A DNA stretch of 64,000 bases from an uncultured Alphaproteobacteria bacterium (GCA_902621725.1 CACNND010000005.1:21663-85662), one strand, 5' to 3'. Shown: positions 8,510-17,303, counted from the stretch's first letter. Program-made: numbers and translations. Notes: generated from the sequence alone by a model not told the origin.

Positions 8510-9657
8510 ACTGCACAAGAAGAAATTTTTTAATTGGAGGATCAACAACATTGTTTCTTTCTGGATATTTTCCAAAAATAAGTTTTGCTTCAATGCAGAA
8601 AAAAAATCTAATTATTATATCACTTCGTGGAGGAATGGATGGTCTAACAGCTGTTCCTGTTATTGGAGATAAACGTCTCAAAAAATTAAGAAAAAAACTC
8701 ATTCTGGAAGACGTTCTTAATTTGAATAGCGACTTCGGCCTTCATCCTAAATTAGAAATTTTTCATAAACTCTGGCAAAAAAATCAAGCGGCATTTGTTC
8801 ATGCAACAAATATTCCTTACACAGGTAGATCACATTTTGATGGACAAAATTTAATGGAAACTGGAGCACACATTCCATACAAAGAAAAAACAGGATGGCT
8901 TGGTAGGGGGTTACTAGCTTCAAATATTATAGGAAAAGGTTTGGCAATATCTTTACCAATGCCACTTTTATTAAGAGGTGTGCCACAGAATAATAACTTC
9001 TTCCCATCACCAGATTTTGTTGAAACAAAGTTAATAGATCAAATTTATAATGAATTTAAGGGAGAGCATAACGAGCTAATTAAATCTACACTTGATACAA
9101 TTAGACAAAGACCATTGTCTATGCAAATAGCTACTGACTCTGATGATAGAAAAAAACTTGCTCTTGAAGCTGCTAAACAATTAAAAGATCAAAGTGGTCC
9201 TCGAGTTGCTGTATTTGATTTAGATGGTTTTGATACACATGCTGCTCAAGGAGGTGTTGATGGAGCACATGCTGATGAACTAGAAGAAGTAAATAAGATT
9301 GTTACTATTCTACATGAAAATCTTGGCCAAGCATTTGATAATACACTAATTCTTACTCTGACTGAATTTGGCCGAACTATAAAACAAAATGGAGGCTATG
9401 GAACTGAGCACGGATATGGAAGTGCAATACTAATGGCTGGAGGCTTGTTAAAAAAATCTCAAGTTTATACAGATTGGCCTGGACTAAAAAAGAAAGAATT
9501 GTTTGAGGGAAGAGATCTAAATTCGACTATTGATTCCAGGGTTGTTTATAATTCTGCAATGTCAATTTGTTTTAACCAAGATCCAGAATTTTTGCGTAAA
9601 AAAGTTTTTTGGGGAGACGAACTTCCTGATTTGTCACAAGAATTGTTTAAGATTTAG
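8506..9657 (+). CDS. DUF1501 family Tat-exported protein
   Basis: The partner of the preceding DUF1800 protein. The ORF track starts at a TTG at 8479, but the ATG at 8506 forms an ATGA overlap with the upstream stop and gives MNCTRRNFLIGG, a proper twin-arginine signal followed by a hydrophobic stretch ending ISFA, so I take that start (383 residues). DUF1501 features include LRGGMDGL, SHFDGQNLMETG, a DxDGFDTH segment and TEFGRTIKQN/GTEHGYG, which resemble the metal-binding layout of the alkaline phosphatase/sulfatase superfamily. Substrate unknown; it should be folded in the cytoplasm and exported to the periplasm. Confidence 0.9.
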   Translation: MNCTRRNFLIGGSTTLFLSGYFPKISFASMQKKNLIIISLRGGMDGLTAVPVIGDKRLKKLRKKLILEDVLNLNSDFGLHPKLEIFHKLWQKNQAAFVHATNIPYTGRSHFDGQNLMETGAHIPYKEKTGWLGRGLLASNIIGKGLAISLPMPLLLRGVPQNNNFFPSPDFVETKLIDQIYNEFKGEHNELIKSTLDTIRQRPLSMQIATDSDDRKKLALEAAKQLKDQSGPRVAVFDLDGFDTHAAQGGVDGAHADELEEVNKIVTILHENLGQAFDNTLILTLTEFGRTIKQNGGYGTEHGYGSAILMAGGLLKKSQVYTDWPGLKKKELFEGRDLNSTIDSRVVYNSAMSICFNQDPEFLRKKVFWGDELPDLSQELFKI

Positions 9658-9683
9658 AAATAAATAATTTTTTTAGTAATTTC

Positions 9684-10100
9684 ATGTTAAACAAGAATAT
9701 GGTTTCAGAAAATTTTGATAGTTTATTCAAGGCTGCAAAAAAAGTTAGAGAGCAAGCTCATGTGCCTTATTCAAATTTTAAAGTAGGAGCAGCTTTTCTA
9801 ACAGAAGATAGTAAAATTATTACTGGTTGTAATGTTGAAAATGCTGCCTATCCTCAATCCCAGTGTGCCGAAGCAACTGCAATTGGAAATATGATATCTA
9901 ATGGAAACAAAAAAATTTTAGAAGTTGTGGTTATAGGTTCAGGTGAATTATTATGCTCCCCCTGTGGTGGTTGTAGACAGAGGTTAAGAGAATTTGCTAC
10001 TTTAGATACTAAGATTCATATGTGTAATGAAAATGGTCATATGAAAACATCTACGCTCGAAGAATTACTTCCAGATTCTTTTGGCCCAGAGAATCTTTAA
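9684..10100 (+). CDS. cdd: Cytidine deaminase
   Basis: Deaminates cytidine and deoxycytidine to uridine and deoxyuridine. The single-domain 138-residue form has substrate-binding YSNFKVGAA (30-37) and NVENAAYP, and zinc ligands in QCAEA (Cys61, Glu63 proton shuttle) and PCGGCRQ (Cys94, Cys97). It is the first gene of a tight nucleoside-salvage operon; its stop shares a base with the next start. An internal ATG at codon 6 is an alternative start. The pathway with the next two genes breaks nucleosides into bases and pentose phosphate. Confidence 0.96.
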   Translation: MLNKNMVSENFDSLFKAAKKVREQAHVPYSNFKVGAAFLTEDSKIITGCNVENAAYPQSQCAEATAIGNMISNGNKKILEVVVIGSGELLCSPCGGCRQRLREFATLDTKIHMCNENGHMKTSTLEELLPDSFGPENL

Positions 10101-10930
10101 TGTTACCCTCGGCAAAAAAATTTTTAGAAATAACAAATAATACTTCACCCGATATTGCCGTAATTTTAGGAAGTGGACTAACTAATTTTTTTGAAAAAAA
10201 AGATATTCAAGAATCAATCTCATATGAACAGTTAGCTGATTTTCCACAGCCAACTGTCAAAGGTCACGCAGGTAAATTAGTTTTAGGAAAAATAAATAAT
10301 TTAAATATTGTTTGTATGTATGGAAGATCACATATTTATGAGGGGCATAATCCCCAAAGTTTAGCTTCACCCATAAGAGTATTGAAGGACATTGGGTCTA
10401 AGTTATTAGTTGTTACAAATGCAGCAGGTAGTTTAGATGAAGCTATGCCGGCTGGCAGTCTAATGGCAATTAAAGATCATATTAACTGGAGTGGTTTTAA
10501 TCCACTTATTGGACCCAATGCTGAAGAGTATGGCCCTCGTTTTCATGATATGAGTGATGGGTATCACAAGTTTTATAGAGATCAGTTAATACAAGTCGCT
10601 AAAAAAATAGATCAAAAAATTTATGAAGGTATCTATTGTATGTACTCAGGACCAAATTTTGAAACTCCTGCTGAAATCAATGCCTTAAAAGTAATAGGTG
10701 GAAATGCAGTTGGAATGTCTACAGTACCAGAAGTTTTAGTTGCTAATCATTGCGGACTTCCCGTTATTGGTATCAGCGTAATCACCAACTTAGCTGCTGG
10801 TATGAATAAAACAAAATTAAGTCATCAGGAAACTTTAGAGAATGCAAGTTTAGCAGAGAACAATGTTTTAAATTTAATTAAACAATTTATACAAGAAGTT
10901 CAATTCGATGATACCTCAAGAGATAATTAG
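10100..10930 (+). CDS. punA: Purine-nucleoside phosphorylase (trimeric type)
   Basis: Phosphorolyses inosine/guanosine-type nucleosides to base and ribose-1-phosphate. The 276-residue protein is the PNP/MTAP family: VILGSGL phosphate loop, GRSHIYEGH, TNAAGSL, YSGPNFETPAEI, and VGMSTVPEV near the ribose site. The TN in SVITNLAAGM is the base-specificity position typical of 6-oxopurine PNP, which argues against methylthioadenosine phosphorylase. It overlaps cdd by one base and deoA by 23 bases. Confidence 0.92.
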   Translation: MLPSAKKFLEITNNTSPDIAVILGSGLTNFFEKKDIQESISYEQLADFPQPTVKGHAGKLVLGKINNLNIVCMYGRSHIYEGHNPQSLASPIRVLKDIGSKLLVVTNAAGSLDEAMPAGSLMAIKDHINWSGFNPLIGPNAEEYGPRFHDMSDGYHKFYRDQLIQVAKKIDQKIYEGIYCMYSGPNFETPAEINALKVIGGNAVGMSTVPEVLVANHCGLPVIGISVITNLAAGMNKTKLSHQETLENASLAENNVLNLIKQFIQEVQFDDTSRDN

Positions 10931-12218
10931 AAAAAAAAGAGACAACAAAGATCTATCAAAAGAAGATATCAACTTTTTTGTAGACGGTTTAACCAATGGA
11001 TCTTTTTCAGATGCACAAATTGCAGCAATGAGCATGGCAATATTTTCAAATGGAATGACTCCTGAAGAAACTGTTTGTTTAACTGAAGCGATGACGAACT
11101 CAGGCGATACACTGAATTGGTCTGAGATTGTAGATTCTGAGTTGGTTTGTGATAAGCACTCAACTGGTGGTGTTGGAGACAAGACGAGCATTATTTTAGC
11201 ACCAATTCTTGCAGCTTGTGGACTGTATGTACCTATGATTTCAGGTAGAGGTTTGGGTCATACCGGTGGTACTCTAGATAAATTTGATTCAATACCTGGG
11301 TACAATACAAAGCCTGATTTAGAAACTTTTAAAAAAGTTGTAAAAGACGTTGGTTGTGCAATTATTGGTCAAACCTCTAATTTAGCACCAGCTGATAAAA
11401 AATTATATTCTATAAGGGATATTGTAGGTACAGTAGAATCTTTACCTTTAATAACATCATCTATTCTTTCAAAAAAAATTGCAAGTGGTCTTTCATCTTT
11501 AGTACTTGATGTAAAAGTTGGTAATGGATCTTTTAATAGCACTATTGATATAGCAAGAGATTTATCCAACTCCTTAGTAAAAGTCGCTAAAGGAGCAGGT
11601 TTACATTGCGAAGCTATATTAACGGATATGAATCAGGTCCTAGGTAAAAGTGCTGGTCATACACTGGAGATATTAGAATGCATAAAATATATTAAAAATG
11701 ATTTTAAAGATCACCGATTAGAAAAGATCACTAATGAATTAATATCTTCGCTATTAGTAAACATTTATAAAATTTCGAAAGAAGAGGCTTATAATAAAAT
11801 TAATACGGTTATTAATAATGGACTAGCTGCAGAAAAATTTGAAATGATGGTTGCGGCCTTAGGTGGACCAAAAAATATTTTATCATCTTATGAAAAGGAT
11901 TTAATAAATACTTCAGTTCGAAAAGATGTATTTTCTAGTGAACAAGGCTGGATAGAAAAAATTCATACCAGAGAATTAGGCCTTATACTTATTGAACTAG
12001 GAGGTGGAAGAAAACAGGTTACCGATAAAATAGATTACGGAGTTGGATATGATAATGTACTCAATATTAGTGATGAAGTGAATTCATCAACTCCTTTATT
12101 AAGTTTATACTCAAATAAAAATATAGATGATAATTTAATAAATAAAATACAAAGTTGTTTCATCATTTCAGATAAAAAAACTCACAAACTATCTGAAATA
12201 TTTGAAACCATAAACTAA
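10908..12218 (+). CDS. deoA: Thymidine/pyrimidine-nucleoside phosphorylase
   Basis: Phosphorolyses thymidine (and possibly uridine) to base and sugar phosphate. At 436 residues it has the family length; signatures are KHSTGGVGDKTS and SGRGLGHTGGTLDKFDSIPG. The N-terminal helical domain (DINFFVDGLTNGSFSDAQIA) and glycine-rich phosphate site are intact. It begins 23 bases inside punA and ends overlapping the next ATG by one base. Together with cdd and punA it lets the cell scavenge dissolved nucleosides for carbon, nitrogen and pentose phosphates. Confidence 0.94.
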   Translation: MIPQEIIRKKRDNKDLSKEDINFFVDGLTNGSFSDAQIAAMSMAIFSNGMTPEETVCLTEAMTNSGDTLNWSEIVDSELVCDKHSTGGVGDKTSIILAPILAACGLYVPMISGRGLGHTGGTLDKFDSIPGYNTKPDLETFKKVVKDVGCAIIGQTSNLAPADKKLYSIRDIVGTVESLPLITSSILSKKIASGLSSLVLDVKVGNGSFNSTIDIARDLSNSLVKVAKGAGLHCEAILTDMNQVLGKSAGHTLEILECIKYIKNDFKDHRLEKITNELISSLLVNIYKISKEEAYNKINTVINNGLAAEKFEMMVAALGGPKNILSSYEKDLINTSVRKDVFSSEQGWIEKIHTRELGLILIELGGGRKQVTDKIDYGVGYDNVLNISDEVNSSTPLLSLYSNKNIDDNLINKIQSCFIISDKKTHKLSEIFETIN

Positions 12219-12874
12219 TGAGCACCCAAACTGAAATTAATGAAGCACTTGTTCAATATTTACAAACCGTAGGTTACAGAGAAGATAAAATAATTAGTGA
12301 ACTAGAAAATGAAACTTTAAAACTTGGCAGTGTTTCCCAAATGCAGATTGCAAAAGAACAAGGTCAGTTTTTAGAAATGATAACTAAAATTTCTAATGCT
12401 AAAAATTGTTTAGAAATTGGAAGATTTACAGGGATGAGTACTTTGTTTTTGGCAAGAGGTCTACCTGAATCAGGAAAAATTGTAACTGTTGATAATTCAG
12501 ATGAATTTTTACCCTTAGCAAAAAAATATTGGGAATTAGATAATATAAGTTCAAAAATTGAATCGATTATTGGAGATGGTGTTGAGGTAATGCAAAGCAT
12601 GATAGATCGTCAACAAAGTTATGATTTAATTTTTATAGATGCTGATAAGAATAATTATCCAAATTATTACGAACTGTCGTTAAACCTATTAGTTTCTAAT
12701 GGAATAATAGTTATTGATAATATGCTTTGGCATGGTGATGTTGCTGACGAAACTATACAAGACTCTCAAACACAAACTATCCGTGATTTAAATTTAAAAA
12801 TTCAAAATGACACAAGAGTGGAATTCTCACTTCTCCCATTATCTGATGGATTATCGTTTATAAGAAAAAAATAA
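12218..12874 (+). CDS. Class I SAM-dependent O-methyltransferase (CCoAOMT-like)
   Basis: A 218-residue methyltransferase of the bacterial family 3 / caffeoyl-CoA O-methyltransferase-like group. Motif I is CLEIGRFTGMST, followed by the acidic VTVDNSDEF; the metal/substrate region is YDLIFIDADKNNY and VIDNMLWHGDV. The substrate is not predictable; members act on catechol-like compounds or modified nucleoside-derived small molecules. It ends the nucleoside operon with a one-base overlap with deoA, so co-expression with salvage genes is likely, and the hsp20 promoter begins six bases after its stop. Confidence 0.88.
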   Translation: MSTQTEINEALVQYLQTVGYREDKIISELENETLKLGSVSQMQIAKEQGQFLEMITKISNAKNCLEIGRFTGMSTLFLARGLPESGKIVTVDNSDEFLPLAKKYWELDNISSKIESIIGDGVEVMQSMIDRQQSYDLIFIDADKNNYPNYYELSLNLLVSNGIIVIDNMLWHGDVADETIQDSQTQTIRDLNLKIQNDTRVEFSLLPLSDGLSFIRKK

Positions 12875-12880
12875 TAAAGA

Positions 12881-12908
12881 CTTGAATTTAACACAATCAT
12901 CCCCACAT
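12881..12908 (+). promoter_or_regulatory. Sigma-32 (RpoH)-type heat-shock promoter of hsp20
   Basis: CTTGAA (12881-12886) and CCCCACAT (12901-12908) are separated by 14 bases, close to the enterobacterial sigma-32 consensus CTTGAAA-N13-15-CCCCATNT. It lies about 65 bases before the hsp20 start, in the first free bases after the methyltransferase stop. Cytosine runs like this are rare in this AT-rich sequence. The location before a small heat-shock gene makes it convincing; the transcript start would be near 12915. Confidence 0.75.
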
Positions 12909-12943
12909 CATAATTGTCTGTATGCCATTGTGGGTGCAGAAAA

Positions 12944-12971
12944 AATAAACTTGCTTAATAAAGGAGTTATT
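12944..12971 (+). promoter_or_regulatory. ROSE-like RNA thermometer hairpin over the hsp20 ribosome binding site
   Basis: TTGCT (12951-12955) can pair with the Shine-Dalgarno AGGA (12962-12965) leaving one bulged G, exactly the UYGCU/AGGA arrangement that defines ROSE elements in alphaproteobacterial small heat-shock leaders. The stem continues: CAA (12950-12948) pairs GTT (12966-12968) and, after one bulged A, TAA (12946-12944) pairs ATT (12969-12971). The loop is TAATAA. The weak A-U stem would melt on heating and free the ribosome site. Seen by eye; no folding energies were computed. Confidence 0.6.
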
Positions 12972-13409
12972 ATGACTAGAAACCTATCCGTTTGGAATTC
13001 TCTAAGACCATTCTCTGTTGGATTTGACTCAATTTTTGATGAATTTGATAGAATGTTGGAGTCTACGGAACGATACAATACAAATTATCCACCTTACAAT
13101 ATTCATAGAGTTGATGAGCATAACTATAAAATTGAAGTTGCTCTTGCTGGATATAGTAAAGAAGATATTGAGATTGAATTAAAAGAAAACAACCTAACTG
13201 TTAGAAATAAACCTAAAGAAAAAGTGGTTAATGAAAATGGCAATGGTGTAATCCATAAAGGAATCTCAACAAGACAGTTTGAAAGATCGTTCACAATTTC
13301 AGAAGACATCAAAGTCAAAGATGCTGAATTGAAGAATGGACTTTTAGCGATTGATTTGGAGAGAATTATTCCAGAAGAAAAAAAAGCTAGACTTATTTCA
13401 ATAAAATAG
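12972..13409 (+). CDS. hsp20: Small heat-shock protein, Hsp20/IbpA family
   Basis: ATP-independent holdase that binds unfolding proteins. The ORF track starts at 12882, but the ATG at 12972 has an AAGGAG ribosome site six bases upstream and gives MTRNLSVWNSLRPFSVGFDSIF, matching the start of IbpA-like proteins, so the protein is 145 residues. The alpha-crystallin domain runs from about YPPYNIHRVDEHNYKIEVALAGY to the end, with GVIHKGISTRQFERSF and LKNGLLAIDLER (the GxLxI-type beta strand). Its promoter and leader show heat control at both transcription and translation, and a strong terminator follows. Confidence 0.94.
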   Translation: MTRNLSVWNSLRPFSVGFDSIFDEFDRMLESTERYNTNYPPYNIHRVDEHNYKIEVALAGYSKEDIEIELKENNLTVRNKPKEKVVNENGNGVIHKGISTRQFERSFTISEDIKVKDAELKNGLLAIDLERIIPEEKKARLISIK

Positions 13410-13417
13410 TTTTGATA

Positions 13418-13445
13418 GGGGCCCAAAGTGGCCCCAACATTTTTA
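13418..13445 (+). terminator. Rho-independent terminator after hsp20
   Basis: A perfect inverted repeat GGGGCC / GGCCCC with loop CAAAGT starts nine bases after the hsp20 stop and is followed by AACATTTTTA. The GC-rich stem stands out from the AT-rich surroundings. It insulates hsp20 from the iron-transport genes. Confidence 0.8.
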
Positions 13446-13565
13446 ACTTTAAATTTAGAATAAATCTAATTTTATGAATTTTAACAACACTGATATTAAA
13501 AAAAAATTCATATAGATCTACATTCGTATTCTGATAATTTTTAATAAGATTCTTAATCATAGAAC

Positions 13566-13588
13566 GTGGAGATATTTATTATCTCCAC
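13566..13588 (+). promoter_or_regulatory. Perfect 9-bp inverted repeat in the futA leader
   Basis: GTGGAGATA and TATCTCCAC form a perfect 9-base stem with a five-base loop TTTAT, ending about 17 bases before the futA ATG and just upstream of its GAAGG ribosome site. A poly-A run rather than poly-T follows, so it is not a normal terminator. It could be an operator for an iron regulator or an mRNA structure controlling translation; neither can be told from sequence alone. Confidence 0.5.
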
Positions 13589-13605
13589 AAAAAAAAGAAG
13601 GTTAT

Positions 13606-14619
13606 ATGAAAATTATTTTTAGATTACTATTGATACTAATTGCATCTACGATTTCACTAAACTTGTTTGCCAAAGAGGTTAATGTTTATTCTTACAGGCA
13701 GCCAATTTTAATAGATCCTTTCTTTGAGGAATTTACAAAATTGACTGGCATAAAGGTAAATGTTTTACATGCAAAAAAAGGATTGCTAGAAAGAGTTTTA
13801 GCTGAAGGTGAAGATACACCTGCTGACTTGGTATTAACAGTTGATATAGCAAGATTAAACCAATTTGTTGAAAAGGATATTTTGCAACCAATTAATTCAG
13901 ATATTTTGAATATGAATATTCCAAATCATTTAAGAGACAGTAATAATAAATGGTTTGCACTTTCAAAGAGAGCTAGAATTGTTGCAATATCAAAAGAAAG
14001 AGTATCTACAGACTCAATTAAAAGAATAGAAGATTTATCTGATCCAAAATGGAAAGGTAAAATTTGTACAAGACCTGGCAGCCATGACTACAATAGATCA
14101 CTTTTAGCTTCAATAATTGCTGCAAATGGAGAAGCTATAGCTGAAGAATGGGCAGCAGGCATCGTTGCAAATTTAGCACGAAAACCTGAAGGTAATGATA
14201 GAGCTCAAGCAAAAGCAATTTATGAAGGTGTTTGTGATATTGCTGTAATGAATACCTATTATTTTGGAAAAATGAAATTTAATGAAAAGAATCCAGAACA
14301 AAAAGAATGGGCTAGCTCAATAGAGTTAGTTTTTACTAACCAAGAAGACAGAGGTAATCACATAAATGTTGCTGGTGGAGGTGTAATTAAGTACTCTAAA
14401 AATAAAGACAACGCGATTGCACTACTTGAATTTTTGACTCAACCAAAAGCCCAAGTCCTCTACAGTTCTATAAACTATGAATATCCGGTTAATCCAGATA
14501 TGAAATTAACTGATGAGTTAAAATCATGGGGTGAATTTAAAGAAGATAAACTGCCTGTTGAAAAACTAGCAGAACTTGCTCCTATAGCTCAGAAAATCAT
14601 TGATAGAGTAGGCTGGTAA
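13606..14619 (+). CDS. futA: Ferric iron ABC transporter, periplasmic binding protein (FutA/FbpA family)
   Basis: Binds Fe(III) in the periplasm and delivers it to the FutB permease. Signal peptide about 1-22 (ending NLFA), then NVYSYRQPILIDPFF, the typical FutA/IdiA start, RARIVAISKER, LSDPKWKGKICTRP and MNTYYFGKM, whose neighbouring tyrosines are iron ligands in this family. Length 337 is normal. It is 17 bases before the permease gene. A long leader with a perfect hairpin precedes it. Thiamine or putrescine binding proteins are more distant alternatives. Confidence 0.92.
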   Translation: MKIIFRLLLILIASTISLNLFAKEVNVYSYRQPILIDPFFEEFTKLTGIKVNVLHAKKGLLERVLAEGEDTPADLVLTVDIARLNQFVEKDILQPINSDILNMNIPNHLRDSNNKWFALSKRARIVAISKERVSTDSIKRIEDLSDPKWKGKICTRPGSHDYNRSLLASIIAANGEAIAEEWAAGIVANLARKPEGNDRAQAKAIYEGVCDIAVMNTYYFGKMKFNEKNPEQKEWASSIELVFTNQEDRGNHINVAGGGVIKYSKNKDNAIALLEFLTQPKAQVLYSSINYEYPVNPDMKLTDELKSWGEFKEDKLPVEKLAELAPIAQKIIDRVGW

Positions 14620-14636
14620 ATTATAGGTTAACTGTT

Positions 14637-16232
14637 TTGATAAATTTTAATTTATGGTCTAATTCTGTGGCGATAATTGCTTTAGTAATTATCGCCCCTA
14701 TTTTTTCAATATTTTATTACGCAATCTTAGGTGATACATCACTATGGCCACATCTTTTTTCTACTGTTTTGCCCAGATATCTTACCAATACAATAATTCT
14801 AATGTTTGGTGTTGGAGGATTAAGTTTAGTCTTTGGTTTGACTACTGCTTGGATAGTGACAAGATATAATTTTTTTGGGAAAAAATTTTTTGAATGGATG
14901 TTATTATTACCAGCTGCTGTCCCAGCTTATATTATTGCCTATACTTATACTGATTTTTTTGAATATGCTGGTCCTCTTCAATCATTGCTAAGAGACATAT
15001 TTGGTTGGACGAGCTCAAAAGATTACTGGTTTCCAAATGTGCGATCAATGGGAGGTGCAATTTTGGTAATGTCTTCTGTATTGTATCCATACGTATATTT
15101 AATGACTAGAGCATCATTTATAACGACACCTATATCTTTTTTTCAAACTAGTTCTATTTATGGAAGGAATTCCTTCTTCAATGTTGCTATTCCATTTGGT
15201 CGTCCTGGTATAATTGCTGGCTTGGCCTTAGTACTAATGGAAACAATTTCTGATTTTGGGACAGTTGATTATTTTGCAATTGAAACATTAACCTTAGGCG
15301 TATTTAATGTTTGGTTAGGAATGAATAGTCTATCTGGCGCATCACAGATTTCTAGTATTTTATTTATGATTGTTATAGTACTTTTAACTTTAGAGTATTT
15401 GGGTAGGCGTAGCAGAAAATTTCATGAAAAATATAGTGGTGCATCTTATACACCAACCCAAACAGTTTCTGGTATCAAAAATTCTTTATTGTTTTTAATT
15501 TGCTTAATACCTTTAAGTCTTGGTTTTATAATACCTGTTTCAATTTTATTGAATTTTGTAATTAAAGGTTATTCTGTAATAAATTTTTTTGAAATTTTTC
15601 AAATAACACTATCAAGTATATCTTTAGCATTTATTTCTTCATCATTCATAATGTTGCTATCCTTATTAATGATTATAGTTGGAGCATATAAATCAAATAA
15701 TTTCCAAAAAATTTTAATATTTTTTGCTTCTTCTGGTTATGCTTTTCCAGGAACAATTCTTGCTGTTGGAATAGTCGTATTTGTTGGGTGGCTTAATGAT
15801 TTAATTTATTTTCGTATGAGTTATGCCGTTGGCGGATTTATAATTTTATTATTTGCGTATAGTATAAGATTTTTAGCTGTTGGTAATGGAGCAATTACAT
15901 CAGGTATTTCAAGAATTCATCCAAACTTATTAGACGCATCAAGAACAATGGGTGTTAGCTTTTTCAAAAGTATAAGAAAAATTATATTACCCTTGCTGTA
16001 TACAAATTTATTAGTTGGAGGAATATTAGTTTTCGTAGACATCTTAAAAGAACTTCCAATAACACTTTTATTAAGACCATTTAATTTTGAGACACTAGCA
16101 ACCTATGTTTATCAATATGCCTCTGATGAAATGTTGGAGGAGTCAGCATTTGCAGCTCTAATTATAGTTATTGCTGGATTAGGACCGGTAATTTTTCTTA
16201 ACAGAACAATTACTAAATCAATAAAAAACTAA
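14637..16232 (+). CDS. futB: Ferric iron ABC transporter permease (FutB/FbpB family)
   Basis: Inner-membrane permease with two fused transmembrane permease halves (531 residues, about 12 membrane segments), as in FbpB. Each half carries an EAA-like loop contacting the ATPase: ASSIYGRNSFFNVAIPFGRPGI-type in the first and SRTMGVSFFKSIRKIILPLL-type in the second. The start is TTG; no nearer ATG precedes the first membrane segment. It follows futA by 17 bases and ends three bases from the end of the convergent futC. Confidence 0.92.
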   Translation: MINFNLWSNSVAIIALVIIAPIFSIFYYAILGDTSLWPHLFSTVLPRYLTNTIILMFGVGGLSLVFGLTTAWIVTRYNFFGKKFFEWMLLLPAAVPAYIIAYTYTDFFEYAGPLQSLLRDIFGWTSSKDYWFPNVRSMGGAILVMSSVLYPYVYLMTRASFITTPISFFQTSSIYGRNSFFNVAIPFGRPGIIAGLALVLMETISDFGTVDYFAIETLTLGVFNVWLGMNSLSGASQISSILFMIVIVLLTLEYLGRRSRKFHEKYSGASYTPTQTVSGIKNSLLFLICLIPLSLGFIIPVSILLNFVIKGYSVINFFEIFQITLSSISLAFISSSFIMLLSLLMIIVGAYKSNNFQKILIFFASSGYAFPGTILAVGIVVFVGWLNDLIYFRMSYAVGGFIILLFAYSIRFLAVGNGAITSGISRIHPNLLDASRTMGVSFFKSIRKIILPLLYTNLLVGGILVFVDILKELPITLLLRPFNFETLATYVYQYASDEMLEESAFAALIIVIAGLGPVIFLNRTITKSIKN

Positions 16233-16235
16233 AAC

Positions 16236-17282
16236 TTAATTCTTAAAAATATAAGCCTGATCATTATCAATTTCTATCTCGACTGCAGATGATTGTTTTG
16301 GATTAAAGTCAGCAGGCATGTGGCTATGAACATGAACAACTTCATTATTATTATCTAACACAGATAAATGGATAAAACTAAATGACCCCATTAATTTTGA
16401 CGCCATAACGGTTCCCTTAATTCCATTAACTGGTGTTGGTTGTTTGTTGAGTTTTATACCTTGAGGTCTTATGTGTACTACAACTTTCTCACCTTCTAAA
16501 TTTCCAGGTGTTTTAATTTTCCCAACCGGTGTGTAAATGTGAGATTCTTTAACAACACCTTCAAATTTATTTGTTTCACCAAAAAAACCTGTAACATATG
16601 AATTTTTTGGATTGTTATAGAGATCATTCGGAGTTCCTGACTGTACAATCGAACCTGATTTATCAAAAATATTTATATGATTTGAGATAAACATTGCTTC
16701 GAAAGGATCATGAGTGACTATAATTACAGACACATTTGATTTTTGTAATAGATGCAGCGTATCATCTCTCACCTCTTCTCGAAGGCTTAAATCTAAACTT
16801 GAAAAAGGCTCATCTAATAAAAGTAAATCGGGTTGTGAAATTATAGATCGTGCAAGTGCAACTCTTTGTTGTTCACCACCACTTAACTCGTGTGGGTATT
16901 TATCTAGTGAATTAGGTAATTTTATTAGTTCAATAATTTCATCAACATTATTAGTTGAATTCTTAGCATTAGTTGGAAATCTCAAATTTTCTTTTACTGT
17001 CAAATGTGGGAATAAAGCGTAATCTTGAAATAAAAAACCAATTTTTCTTTTTTCTGTAGGTAAGTGTTTTGCAGTACTACTTACTTCTTCACCATTAATA
17101 ATAATTTTACCTGACTGTACTTTTTCAAGACCTGCTATGAGCTTTAATAAAGTAGTTTTTCCACTACCTGACGGTCCCAAAATACAAGAGATACTATCTT
17201 TATTGAGATTAAAATTAATATTATTTAAAATTTTTTTATTATTAATCGAATGAGTAAGATCTTTAACTTCAACAGCAATCAT
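16236..17282 (-). CDS. futC: Ferric iron ABC transporter ATP-binding protein (FutC/FbpC family)
   Basis: Powers iron uptake through FutB. Walker A is GPSGSGKT, the signature is LSGGEQQRVALARS and Walker B is LLLLDEPFSSLD, with VTHDPFEAM as the H-loop; a C-terminal TOBE-like domain (VHIRPQGIKL) completes the 348 residues. Unusually it is on the opposite strand, convergent with futB, three bases apart, so it needs its own promoter; it may be co-transcribed from the M48 peptidase gene 21 bases upstream. Specificity is inferred from the neighbours. Confidence 0.9.
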   Translation of the reverse strand: MIAVEVKDLTHSINNKKILNNINFNLNKDSISCILGPSGSGKTTLLKLIAGLEKVQSGKIIINGEEVSSTAKHLPTEKRKIGFLFQDYALFPHLTVKENLRFPTNAKNSTNNVDEIIELIKLPNSLDKYPHELSGGEQQRVALARSIISQPDLLLLDEPFSSLDLSLREEVRDDTLHLLQKSNVSVIIVTHDPFEAMFISNHINIFDKSGSIVQSGTPNDLYNNPKNSYVTGFFGETNKFEGVVKESHIYTPVGKIKTPGNLEGEKVVVHIRPQGIKLNKQPTPVNGIKGTVMASKLMGSFSFIHLSVLDNNNEVVHVHSHMPADFNPKQSSAVEIEIDNDQAYIFKN

Positions 17283-17303
17283 AAAATACCTATTACACTA
17301 AAA

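Noticed and set aside
10916-11569. Several minus-strand ORFs inside deoA
   Set aside because: They are antisense shadows of a well-conserved gene with no family motifs.
12882-12971. Upstream extension of the Hsp20 ORF
   Set aside because: This stretch contains the promoter and the leader hairpin; the ribosome site and protein family start support ATG 12972.
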